This document shows, in pieces, positions 1-9,715 of a DNA stretch of 64,000 bases; the stretch's first letter is position 1, and each line of letters starts with the position of its first letter. Source of the DNA: Diphasiastrum complanatum (lineage: Eukaryota; Streptophyta; Lycopodiopsida; Lycopodiales; Lycopodiaceae); contig CM055111.1 in assembly GCA_029204225.1 (NCBI GenBank), forward strand, positions 25,796,761 through 25,860,760, in the 5' to 3' direction. Below the pieces are notes generated by a model, which was not told where the DNA came from, did no database searches, and worked only from the letters and a program-made list of their open reading frames with translations. The translations under genes were made by a program, and so were the position numbers.

Positions 1-685
1 GCATAGAAAGGAAGATTGAAACACATGCAACACTTTGCACACACTAAGAATGGATTACAAAATCAAACCAACCTGAACACACTCTTTCTTAAGCTCTCAA
101 ACTTTCCAGCAAGTGACCAAATCAAGTTATGGTGTGAAGAGTTACTTGCATTCTTAGAAAATACCCAAAACTAGGATGCCAAGATTACCTAGTAATGAAC
201 AAACTTGATCAACATATGATCAACACACTAAGATATTGATTCAACCTGTAAAACCACATGTAAACCACACTTCTAAAAGTTTATAAACTCCAGCAAGTGA
301 TAAATACAAGATTTAGAGGTGAATGAATGAGCACACTTAGTGAATCACAAGACTAGCTTCACTATCTTGTCAAATCTTGGTGTTTAGATGTAGATCTAAG
401 ATCACTTCACATGAGAATGTTCCTCAACCTGTTAAGAACCTGAAAACACACTTGCATAATGGTTAACACCTTCCAGCAAATGCTCCAATCAAATTACATA
501 AGGAGAATTACTTACATGCTCAACAAAGTACACCAAAATTTATGCCAAAATTGATGACAATCTTTACAATATGCTCTTCACAATGGAGCTTACAATATGT
601 TCACCCAAAAAAAGGGGATCTTTCATCCAAATGGGAGCTTTGCTCAGCCTTTAGGAGAATTACAACTCACTCAAAAGAGCATTTG

Positions 686-749
686 TCATCCACTTAAGGA
701 GAAGTTTCATCCACTTAAGGAGAGTGTTCATCCAAGAATGGAGATTGTC
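686..749. repeat. short tandem repeat in copia leader
   Basis: Two near-perfect copies of a ~21-bp unit containing TCATCCACTTAAGGAGA start at 686 and 707, followed by a decayed third copy. It lies in the leader of family N and is probably a replication-slippage repeat. Confidence 0.6.
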
Positions 750-1021
750 AACAATAGGATTGAAAAGAACATTGTTAGTATTGAATATGCACAAGCCTCA
801 CAATCACAAATGATTAGGTGTTATGATCTAATCCAAAATAGTTTCTTTTCAGCCTCTGATCTTCAATAGACCTGAAATATGCTTTTGATCCACAAGTTCA
901 ACTCACAAAACAAAGGTTAGTAAGATTTGATCAACAAAGCAATGCAAAATCATGCTAGAACTTGATCAAACATCCAAATATCACCAAAAATGGAATACTT
1001 ACTGTAAATAGAAGCCAACCA

Positions 1022-1033
1022 GCTCTGATACCA
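1022..1033 (-). other. copia primer-binding site (initiator Met tRNA)
   Basis: On the minus strand this reads TGGTATCAGAGC, the standard plant copia primer site complementary to the 3' end of initiator-Met tRNA. It directly abuts the LTR end and fixes that boundary and the element's orientation. Confidence 0.9.
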
Positions 1034-1680
1034 TGTGAAAAATATAGATCCTAAGTGGATCTAAACTCCAAGATCATTGGCTTGAATGCTTGCACTCCAA
1101 ACTACATAAGCTAGGAATTGGCAACACATTCTATGCTACCTAGAATGCAAAGAACTTGATCAAAAAGCATTTATCACAAATGGAAACTTCCATAAACATC
1201 AAGTGCGGCCCAAAATAGCATTATACAGTCCATAATACATCAGCCTACCACTTTTGGAAAGCACCTAAGATCATACACACAAAGCTTGAACTCAATCACT
1301 ACACAATGCCAACAATGGAAGGAGAACCCAATAGAAAAATCTCTCATTAAGCAAATGAATACAATGGATCTGCTCCAACCTGTTTCTCCACGGCCTACCT
1401 GCTATATATAGCTGAGAGAGATGACTCTCTCTCCTCTCTCTAGACCCTCCTTACCTAAAATATGCCCTATATAGGTAAAATTGGCATATATGTCCAAAAT
1501 ACATGAAAATGGACTCATTTCGAAGGTCTTGAAGTTTGACACTTCTTCATACTGAAAAAATACACTTACTAAAAATATCTAGACCTGTTTCACACGTGTG
1601 AAAAGTCAGATCCTAAACTATGTGCCATTTTTAGCAATTTTGGCCTAAAACTAGACAAGGAAATGTTGACAATTTTCACA
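1034..1680 (-). repeat. 5' LTR, copia family N
   Basis: On the minus strand the repeat begins TGTGAAAATTGTCAAC and ends TTTTTCACA, with TG...CA termini. It is homologous to the LTR at 20,423-21,076. It contains a CACACGTGTG palindrome at 1591 and a CT-rich stretch near 1420-1445. Confidence 0.85.
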
Positions 1681-1964
1681 TAGTACCGCTGTACTACTCT
1701 GATAACATCTCATCTGTAGAATGCGCTTCATCCAATTCGATAGAGGCCAGATTGTTGTTTTGAATTTATTAACACTACTCATCCCAAATATGAATAATAC
1801 TGGTTACTTTTTAATGTCTGTCAACGACCAGAATAACACTCAAAACCACTTGCCATAATTGTACCAAAAACATAACTTTCTAAAGTTGTCCTCTGCGGGA
1901 ACGACATTATTTACTATGAAATCTATATTAACCCTATTGGTATAGTATAACATATACCAATTTT
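1681..1964 (+). repeat. 3' part of a Ty3/gypsy LTR (element C)
   Basis: This stretch lies between the copia LTR and a gypsy primer site. It is homologous, with many changes, to the minus-strand sequence around 26,000-26,280; the shared motif CTACTCTGATAACAT begins near 1694. It is therefore the end of an LTR of the same gypsy family as element B. The copia insertion truncates its start. Confidence 0.7.
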
Positions 1965-1982
1965 TGGCGCTGTTGCCGGGGA
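1965..1982 (+). other. gypsy primer-binding site (Asp tRNA type)
   Basis: The sequence TGGCGCTGTTGCCGGGGA differs at one base from the complement of the Asp-tRNA 3' end used by Athila/Tat-type plant gypsy elements. It follows the LTR remnant and precedes gag by about 100 bases, as expected. Confidence 0.8.
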
Positions 1983-2099
1983 TAGTTTAGGAAAGTTATA
2001 AGGAATTTGACAAATCTGTTTCCATCTCTAGTGTATGTCAGATAGAGAATCCAGATTAGAATGACACCGTAAGCTTAGAGAGGAATTTTTACGAAAACA

Positions 2100-4445
2100 A
2101 AGTGAGAATACTAGTCAAAGAAATCTAATTATTTTAAAGGGACTTTTTCCGATGATGCAGATAGCTATGTCTCACAATTTGAGTCAACCGCTAATGCGTA
2201 TAACGAGGGAACTAACGTAGACAAACTACGAATTTTCCCTGTTCTGCTAAGAAAGCAGGTGCGCATATGGAATAGTCAAGTTGAACCAGACCGTGTAGGA
2301 ACCTAGTACTTGCTGAAAGATGTGTTTCTGAACCAGTTTAAAGAGATCGGTTACAAATCTAGAATTCTTGGACATCTGAACAATGTTAAGAAGAAGAGTA
2401 AAGACTCCCTTCACAAATATACACGTAAGGTTAAAAATCTCATAGGAAAACTAACTGGTGTATATCCCGTAGATATGTAGATTGAATGGTTTTTGGTTGG
2501 TTTACCACCAAAGATTGATCGATATTGCAGACAAGGGGACATGACCTCCTTAGCAGCAGTAATAGCTAGTGCCAAAAATTTTGAGACCTCGAAACTAGCA
2601 CGAAAGCGATGATCGACGAAGAAATCTCGAAAGTCAAAGACTGATTCTAGTGACAACGATGAAGGTTCAGTTTCAGATTCAAGTACCAGTTTTTCAAGCT
2701 TGGAATCTGAAAACAGCGATTCATCAGAATCAAAAGCTGACAAAGGATAAAGAAAGAATAAACGACAAATTAACGATCAAGCCACCGTAGCACTAGACAC
2801 CATCAGGGTCGCCCATGTTGTTCCATCTCCAAAGCAGTTCAACAACGACACAGTGTTAGAAGGCTTTGAAGAAGAAGATGTTTTTGAAGAAGAAGAACTG
2901 GCCAGACACCAGAGCCAAACCAGCACAATCCCTACAAGTGCTGCTCCTGCTGCTCTTGTTGTGGCTGCTACAACCCAAGTGGATTTTGGTGACGCACTAG
3001 GGTTAGTTCCAGACCTTGCGCGGGTGATCCAGACCATGATTGATGAAAAAATAGACATGAATAAGTGCATATCCGAGATGGGTACTGAAAACACACTGAT
3101 AAGCCAAAAGGTTATTCAGTTGAATCACGAGCTCAAGATTGCCAAGCAACCTGAGGCAAATTTTGTAGCTAAACTGAAGAAGGCCACCCAATCTGTTGAG
3201 CGCCTCAAAGAATATGTGACAAGCCTTCAGAATTCATTGACGACAGTGCAAGACCAAGTGGACAAAGCTGTACAAGATTCAAAACAACAAGTGTTGATGC
3301 TGGCAAGTCAATTAGATTTGATCGAGCTTGAATGCGAACGTCTTCAAGGTGAATTGGATGCAACCACTCTTGAACACAATTCCTATCTGTAGACCCAAGT
3401 GCCTGATTGTCCAGTCACACCGGACAAAATCCAGTACTTGTTCAAAAAAGTTGAAACCTACCGCACTTCATTGGCAGAGGTTCAAAAAAACTTTTACAAA
3501 CTCAAACGAATGACAATCACGGGCAAGGCAAAATCAATCATCAAAGATGACGAAAAGGCAGGTCGGGCCTCAGATTCTAGTTCCTGTGATGTCGCAATTC
3601 TCGCCTCAGCACCAAGATCAGGAGGCATGGATACAGAATTGGAGGGGCCATAAATCGAAGATATACTGAATGGCCAGGCCACATAAGAAGCTCCATCCAC
3701 ATCAACAACCAGGCCTTTGTTTCAAAAACCGATCACCATCGAGAACCAGATCCGAAGCTTTCTACAACAACATCCTCATATGTCCTCAAGGGGTGGATGG
3801 GTGATAAAGTTCAAGACCTCTAAGATAGAGGCAGATAAAGAGTTGGATAAGCTACCAACATTGGTAGAGCAGCCGGCATGGAGAACAACGATATTTGAAA
3901 AGACTCTGGATTCTATCAGAAGTTACGTTGCCAACTCTCGCCAATTGCGGGTAGATCCTTATTATTTACCAATGCCAAGACTCAATAAGTGGAAAGATTT
4001 GGAGATTCCTTTAGATCAAATCAATATCCATATCCCAAATTGGCCCATAATTCACCAGATTTACAATTGGTAGATATCGCTTGACTTCAACAAGGACTTA
4101 CAATTTTATGCGACCGAGTATCGACATTCGCCAGATCCGACCGTTAGGCAATCCGCGCATTTTGCAAATGATTTGACAATATTGGCGTCTGTAGCAACAG
4201 GGTGGGATGATTTTCTACCTCAATTGGCTATTGATCCAAATAAACTAATGACATCCAACAGTGTTCAAGACCAATTGCCACTTTCCAGATTGTACTATCG
4301 TGTTGTGATGTTGGGAGGACAATGGGAATCAAGATTTATAGCATGGACCACGTCGAAATGGATTGTCAAGGTGAATAAGTGCTTTTTACCGCACAAGAAA
4401 GACTTCAACATGGCACGCCTGGAATTCATGGAGAAGGTGAAGTAG
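2100..4445 (+). pseudogene. Ty3/gypsy gag fused in frame to a coiled-coil ORF (element C)
   Basis: The first third is a decayed retrotransposon gag. It matches the minus-strand gag at 24,976-25,660 (shared GLPPKIDRYCRQGDM) and ends in a Ser/Asp-rich then basic tail. The same frame runs on, interrupted only by stops (near 2478, 2610, 2748, 3390, 3651, 3684, 4071), to 4445. From about 2850 to 3600 it is acidic then strongly heptad-like (coiled coil, ~180 residues). The last ~240 codons look globular, with no motif I recognise. No protease, RT or integrase follows; a copia scrap begins instead. This is a long gag polyprotein with an unknown C-terminal part, now dead. The gag call is firm; the function of the extension is unknown. 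Confidence 0.65.
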
Positions 4446-4639
4446 CCCCAAATGAATAATTCTCGCAAGGTGTTATGGGACCGCCACCAATTTTGGTGGA
4501 GGATACTGTTGGAGAGTTTGCGGATCTCAAAGCAACTCTAACCCTAGTTAATAAGTGAGAGGGATTTGGCACCCTGTGTGTATAAGTCCAACCCGATGAT
4601 CACATAGTTATTTGATGACTAGAAAGTCAACTAACCCTG

Positions 4640-5200
4640 ATGTAACACATTGGAAGGCTCTTATCAGAGTTATGAGATATCTTTGAGGTACTATGGACTG
4701 TTGCACTTGTTATGGAGCAGTCGGGAATGACAAACTCAATTTACTCAGTGGTTATACATATGCAAGTTGGGCAGGAGATGTAGACACCCGTAAATCCACC
4801 TCTAGATTTACATTCTTCCTCAACAATGGTCCAATTTCCTGGAACAGTTGCAAACAATCTTCGATAGCTCTATCTTCTACTGAATCAGAGTATATTGTAG
4901 CCTCTCAAGCTACAAAAGAAGCAATTTAGTTAAGGAACTTATTTTCAGATATTGGTCTGAATCAATATGCCCCGAGACATTATTTTTTTATAATCAAAAT
5001 GCCATTGCCTTATCAGCCAACCCTAGATTTCAATCTAGGAGTAAGCAAATTGAATTGAAGTATCATTTTGTCAAAAACAAAGTTCTCAATGAGGAGGTCA
5101 GATTGTAGTACTGTAGAACGCAAGATATGACAGCAGATATTTTTACCAAAGCATTAAGCTTGGAAGCACACAAAAAAAAATTGTTGAACTAAGTTTGAAG
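4640..5200 (+). pseudogene. copia RNase H fragment
   Basis: The frame shows the copia RNase H pattern: SWAGDVDTRKSTS, then GPISWNS, then LSSTESEYI with the active-site Glu, then KEAI. Downstream, a shifted and stop-ridden reading retains traces of the C-terminal part, followed by a leftover AKALS-like end. RT and everything upstream are missing. It belongs to a different copia lineage from the 9.7-12 kb element, whose sequence has SLSSCEVEY at the same place. Confidence 0.75.
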
Positions 5201-5493
5201 GATCGTTGGGCACTGCCAGCTGAATCACTCCTACAGTCCTCCATAGTGTAGTTCGATATTACTGATCTTCGTTCATACAATTCCTCTGTGTTAGGAAGGA
5301 CTTCTATTCCTTTTTGATCATGTATAATAAGATCTGCATCTTGAGCAATTTAAAAGGTTGTTAAGGCAAAAGCAGCTTGTTTTTGAGGGCCCTTGATCTC
5401 TGGTGCAACGCTTACACCGTTCTGTGCATAGGTGTTGATCACCCCTTGCCGAAATCTATATACATTGTTAGGAGTATATGGCTTAAGAGTGAA

Positions 5494-5590
5494 CTGTCAT
5501 CACAAAACACGAGAATCAGCAAATTACAAACAATGATAGTAAAGAGATATGAATCAGAATGAAAATAACTAAAAATGAACAGAATATTAC
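5494..5590 (-). other. spliceosomal intron (97 bp)
   Basis: The minus strand reads AAG|GTAATATTCT at the 5' side and GATGACAG|TTC at the 3' side. It is T-rich, and the flanking exons are open and in phase 0. Confidence 0.6.
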
Positions 5591-5695
5591 CTTTTCAATA
5601 TCTACATCCACTTGTAGATTATACCACTCAAAAAATAACTTTGTATTGTACAGGACGAACCATGCACAACTAAAAGCGTCCTTTTGTTGTACACA

Positions 5696-5799
5696 CTACA
5701 TATATTGAACGAAAATTAGTAATATTATGATAGAAAATTTATTTATGCTATGATGATAGAATTTAACTTAAAAGAAAAATACAGATAAATTGAATATAC
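5696..5799 (-). other. spliceosomal intron (104 bp)
   Basis: The minus strand has donor CAAG|GTATATTC and acceptor ATATGTAG|TGT with an AT-rich body. Exon phases on either side do not match (2 versus 0), so the upstream exon has probably suffered an indel. Confidence 0.5.
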
Positions 5800-6259
5800 C
5801 TTGAGAGATCTAATGGTTGTCTCTCCAATTGAGGTTGTCGTTGTCGGTATTTCCCAATGATATCATGAAGTAGAGAATCAAATTCTCTATGTGTATTTGC
5901 AGCTGTGTTTAATTTTACACATAGAAAATTTGATACTCCCTCCTTATTTATCTTTATAGAAATAATGTTCAGGCTCCAATGTCAACTGCAACAACCAAAA
6001 TACAAATATCGATAAATCCGTACTTATTAAAGCAATCCTTACTTATTAAAGCAATGTCGCATGCAACAATCCAGATTAAAGCAACAAAAACAAAAGAGCA
6101 ATTCTTATTTTCATATGGAATCAAATAAAATTCCGCCACTGAACTGCATTCAATAAAATATATAGCCTTCTTAAATTAGGCTTCTTTTGCCTTTATTGCT
6201 TCCATGAAAAATGGAATAACAACAAAAACTATACCATGGGAATCGGAACTAATACTATG

Positions 6260-7290
6260 CTACAAAAAGGAGCCTCCGGCTTCTACAATTACATCTGAAA
6301 TTTTTGATGTTTTATCTTTTAGCTCGGCACAAAATTTGGAACCTAATCTAAAGCTTTTACGCGAATCTAGAAGAAAAAAATCAAAATAATTGCGGAGAAG
6401 ATCAATTTTATTAGCCAGGTAGGCCTCGAATTGGTTATAATGGTCAGAATCAAAATAAACTTGGGCAGGATCGTATGGAATTTTGACAAATAGTTAATTT
6501 TTTTTTTAAATACAGGAGCAGAAAGAGAAGTAGATACAATATTTACAGATTTCTCTGTTATTTTGTCAAGCTCCTCTTGGGTAATCAACACTTTTGGTAA
6601 AGAAACCTGCTGAGGAGCTGGACGAATAATAGGAGGAGAAAGGGGTGATGACTCTCGATTTGAATCAGATTCTCCAGCATCTGACTCAGAGCTCAGGACA
6701 ATCTGGGGTCTCTTGGCAGAGATAACTCTAGGAGGAAGGGAAGCAGTTGGCCTTCGAGATCTAGTTTTCTTGGGGACAAGTTGCTTTCTTTTCCTCCTAG
6801 AGGTAGTCGGCAAGTTGGTTCTATCTAGAGGCAGGTCTCTGGAGGTGCTGGCATTATCAACATGCAGACTAGAAAAATGGTCCAGAAGTCTTCTGATAAT
6901 GACGAAATCTTTTGGCATGATGGTGACACACTTACCATGCACTGCCAAAAGACAGACATTCTCAAAAAATTGGGACATAAAATCCTCTGCAGCACCTTGT
7001 AAGGCCTGCATGGTTGTCATGGCAAAACGAACATTTAGCCCAAGTGACAGAGTGACATTCCTGATAGATCGGCTGAAAGGAGCTCTAGGGATCAACAATT
7101 CAGTTGATCTCTCGAGTTTTCTAATCTCCATTAGCCAGACTTGCTTCCTGCCACGTCTACGGCCAATACCAGGAGAAATGTTGACAGATTCTTTGCTTGG
7201 GAGGATCTGCTAGATAATTGGTTTCTTTCTCATTTTGGTTCTTTTTCGTGTTCAAAACAGTTTCTGGGTTGGTTCAGGTTTGTTGGGCAT
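6260..7290 (-). pseudogene. histone H3 / CENH3-like protein with long C-terminal extension
   Basis: From 7131 downward the minus strand encodes an unmistakable H3 histone fold: EIRKLERSTELLIP, then PFSR, RFAMTTMQALQGAAEDF, AVHGKCVTIMPKDF, RRLLDHF (about 85 residues). LLIPRAPF, AAEDF and PKDF are CENH3-like, although loop 1 has canonical H3 length. Upstream, the same frame continues as a basic ~50-codon tail to an ATG at 7290 but has TGA (7252-7254) and TAG (7210-7212). After the fold comes a non-histone extension: a basic RRKRKQLVPKK stretch (NLS-like), PQIVLSSESD (looks like a SUMO-interacting motif followed by acidic Ser), then ~80 further codons. These last continue in another frame after a T10/A10 run near 6500 and end at TAG 6260. 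Normal H3 ends just after the fold. The stops and frameshift suggest a pseudogene. Confidence 0.75.
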
Positions 7291-8280
7291 TTTCTAGATG
7301 TTTTCTTGTTATTGCAATACCCAGAATCAGGCAGAAGGGACTGATTAACATCGTAGTATTGTGTCATGTCTGTCAGAGGACACTTAGGTTTGTCACTCTT
7401 GCATTGAAGCACATGCATAAACGACCACAATCAGTCAATCATACATGCCAAAAGGTTCAACCATTAGATCAACATGCAAAACTGTTGAACAATGACCGAA
7501 ATCCTACTTTAATGTTGCAAAAATGAGTTTGAAATCAGGTCCTCAACATACTAAAACTAAGCTACACCTGCATTAATCCACAGAACTTAAACAAGAAACT
7601 AATCTACAACATTTTAGAAGTCCAAGAATCAAGAAACCAACTAGTCTTTTGATTTTTGTACATCCCAAGAACATCAAGAACAAAGTTGTAAGAGAATATG
7701 CAAGAACTACACCACAACCCTAGTCTATTTAGTTTACCTGAATGCTGATTCCTACATTAATCCACAAACAAGAAATGAAAACTAATCCACTCTAGAAAAG
7801 CAGAAAATCTAATCCACACTACGATCCACAATCACACACAAGGGAGGGAAGGGCAAGATCATGAATACATTCACTCAAGAAACAAGCATGATCAAGGAGC
7901 TCAATGGATGTACCAAAACTCATGGAGGCTCTTCTCATTTCAGCATGGAGTTGGTACATTTCACAAAAAGCTCCTCTTCTCAAAGAGGGAGTGTCTTAAA
8001 TAAAAAAGAGAGCTCCTTAAGTGGCATCCTAGTGGCATTTCCACATTTTACAAATTACAAGTTGAATTAGGCTCTCCACTAGAGGTCACCATCAAAAGGT
8101 GTCTCACTCTACTTTCTTTAAGAGGGATCTACTTACATTTATTACTTTGTCTAGAAATACTAGTTCCTACATGGTCATTCCATCTTTCAAGATTCACCAT
8201 GAGGCTTACACAGTATTCCTCGGCTCTCATACTCGGCTCTCAGTCTTCGTTCTTCTCATTTTTTTAGAGACCTCCTCGGT
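7291..8280. other. no gene recognised
   Basis: The sequence is AT-rich. Around 7840-8080 there is purine-rich, copia-leader-like sequence with an open stretch of 69 codons that resembles nothing I know. I see no promoter, RNA gene or LTR ends. The part next to the histone block may hold its 5' flank. Confidence 0.4.
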
Positions 8281-9715
8281 CTAAGGTGAGAGGTGCTCTT
8301 GAGTTGCTTTGGTCAAGTATCTTGGGGATTCGTTAGAATCAGCCAACATCATCCCACCCCTAATGTGTTGCAGAACCCACTGCAACTCATATTGGACGAT
8401 GTCGTTTCGCTTCCGCATTGGCATCTTCGATCGACACTTGGAAAAGCATAGATCCTTGTTCACTTGCATAAAACCAAGTGCTTATTATTGCCAGTCTTTA
8501 TCAAAATCTGCTCTCGCAATTTGTCGTAATTTAACCAGAATGTCTTATTGCTGCAAGTAGTTGATATTCTCAAAATTGGAGAGCTCCCAACAACTTGACA
8601 ATCTTGCATGCTTGAGTGATTCGCACATGTCTTTTCTCTTATCACTTGTATCTGCCATTGACGGTTTCATCTCTGGTTTCTTGGCAGGTACTAACTTCTG
8701 GGAGGTCTGTATCCTCTGCAGTTCTTCGTTCAGTTGAAGTCCCAATCTTAAGAAAAACTTTTGATCTTTAGGTTGCACAAACTTCGATTCTCAGTCTCAA
8801 GCAGATGGACTCATCATCAAAAAATTGGTGGTAGGAACAAATTTGGATGGACGGTTTGGTAACGTTAAAGAAACACGATGAAGACTTGGTGGTAGGGTGA
8901 AAGAACTGATAGTTCTACAATTGCAACCTTGGACCCTTACAATGTCAAGCTTCGATCACCACTTGTTGGGTGAGGAACTCATTTTATTTTGCAGGTTGAC
9001 GGTTGTCTTCATCTTTTCTTTTTCTGCAGCTCTTTCTTCCTTTGATCCATTACTTTTGGATCTCTTTGGGCTTCAGAGAAGGGGATTCAACTATAATTGC
9101 TCCAGAGAGTTTCCTTTGATCAAGATAGATCTGACTTAACTGTTACTTAAGTTTTGTCCTTTCCTCCTCAGCTTCTTTGCTTTATTTCTTTATTTCTTCT
9201 AGCTGCTTCGCTTGCTTCTTAGATCTTTTCTGGCTGATCAACCATTGTAGGTGGTAGTTGGTCTCCGCAATACACTTGCAATGATTTTTTAGCCACTTCA
9301 GCAAAACTATCAGGCTCTGAAAAACTGGGAATTCCTCAGATGAATAGTGATATAATGGCAAACAGATACATGGAAGGTAGGGTGGAGGTGGTGACATCAG
9401 TAGATGGTGTGACAATAGGCATGAGAATGGGTGTAGAAGTATGGCAAGAGGCTGGTTGAAGAAGGAGGCTGACTTTCCAATGCTTGTGCTTTTCTTTTCT
9501 GAAGGATCTTTGCCGTGACTGGGGTACTTCTAATTGAGTTGCTTTGGATTGCCCATCTGTCTTCTTAGCCTTGTCTTTATCGCCTGTGATTTGTGACCTT
9601 GGCTGTCGATTTTACTGATGTTGTTGCTGGCAGTGTAGCTGCTCCTAGTGGATCCAAGCATATCCACTCTCCCCCCTCTCCAAAGTTTGTTGATGGAGAT
9701 GTTGTTATCTGTAGC
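8281..9715 (-). pseudogene. degenerate coding block, unknown protein
   Basis: Several minus-strand stretches in shifting frames read as protein: a Pro/Thr-rich segment near 9330-9450, then FAEVAKKSLQVYCGDQLPP with a Lys/Glu-rich helix (9180-9310), then LSQIYLDQRKLSGAIIVE (about 9090-9150), then LRLGLQLNEELQ (8720-8760), and an open stretch down to 8281. Frames are joined by stops and indels. It has no retroelement signature. It is cut at about 9715 where plus-strand copia integrase begins. It could be a captured or extra ORF like that of element C, but I found no shared motif. Confidence 0.35.

Larger units (their letters stand above)
1..1680 (-). mobile_element. 5' end (LTR + leader) of a Ty1/copia element, family N
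   Basis: This is the leader and 5' LTR of a minus-strand copia element whose coding part lies left of the window. The first ~165 bases closely match the leader of the family N element at 24,810-24,970, so the two belong to one family. The leader is about 1 kb and has no long credible ORF; the plus-strand reading at 597-869 lies in this leader and has no recognisable domain. The LTR is followed by TAGTA, a possible target-site duplication whose partner is off the edge. Confidence 0.8.
5350..5985 (-). pseudogene. three-exon gene remnant (weakly Ulp1-like)
   Basis: On the minus strand, three coding-looking exons are separated by short GT-AG introns: 5800-5985 (186 bp), 5591-5695 (105 bp) and 5353-5493 (141 bp) followed by TAA. 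The last two are in phase and open. The middle exon contains QQKDAFSCAWFVLYN, which faintly recalls the Q...DCG.FV segment of C48 (Ulp1-type) cysteine peptidases, but the Asp-Cys-Gly core is not preserved. The first exon needs a 1-base shift and does not join the second in phase. It lies downstream of the histone-like block on the same strand and may be its 3' end or a separate captured gene. Function is not assigned. Confidence 0.45.

Noticed and set aside
597-869. 90-residue plus-strand reading
   Set aside because: It lies in the leader of a minus-strand copia, includes a short tandem repeat and has no known motif.
6713-7213. 166-residue plus-strand reading opposite the histone block
   Set aside because: Shadow of the histone-like frame; the minus strand carries the recognisable protein.
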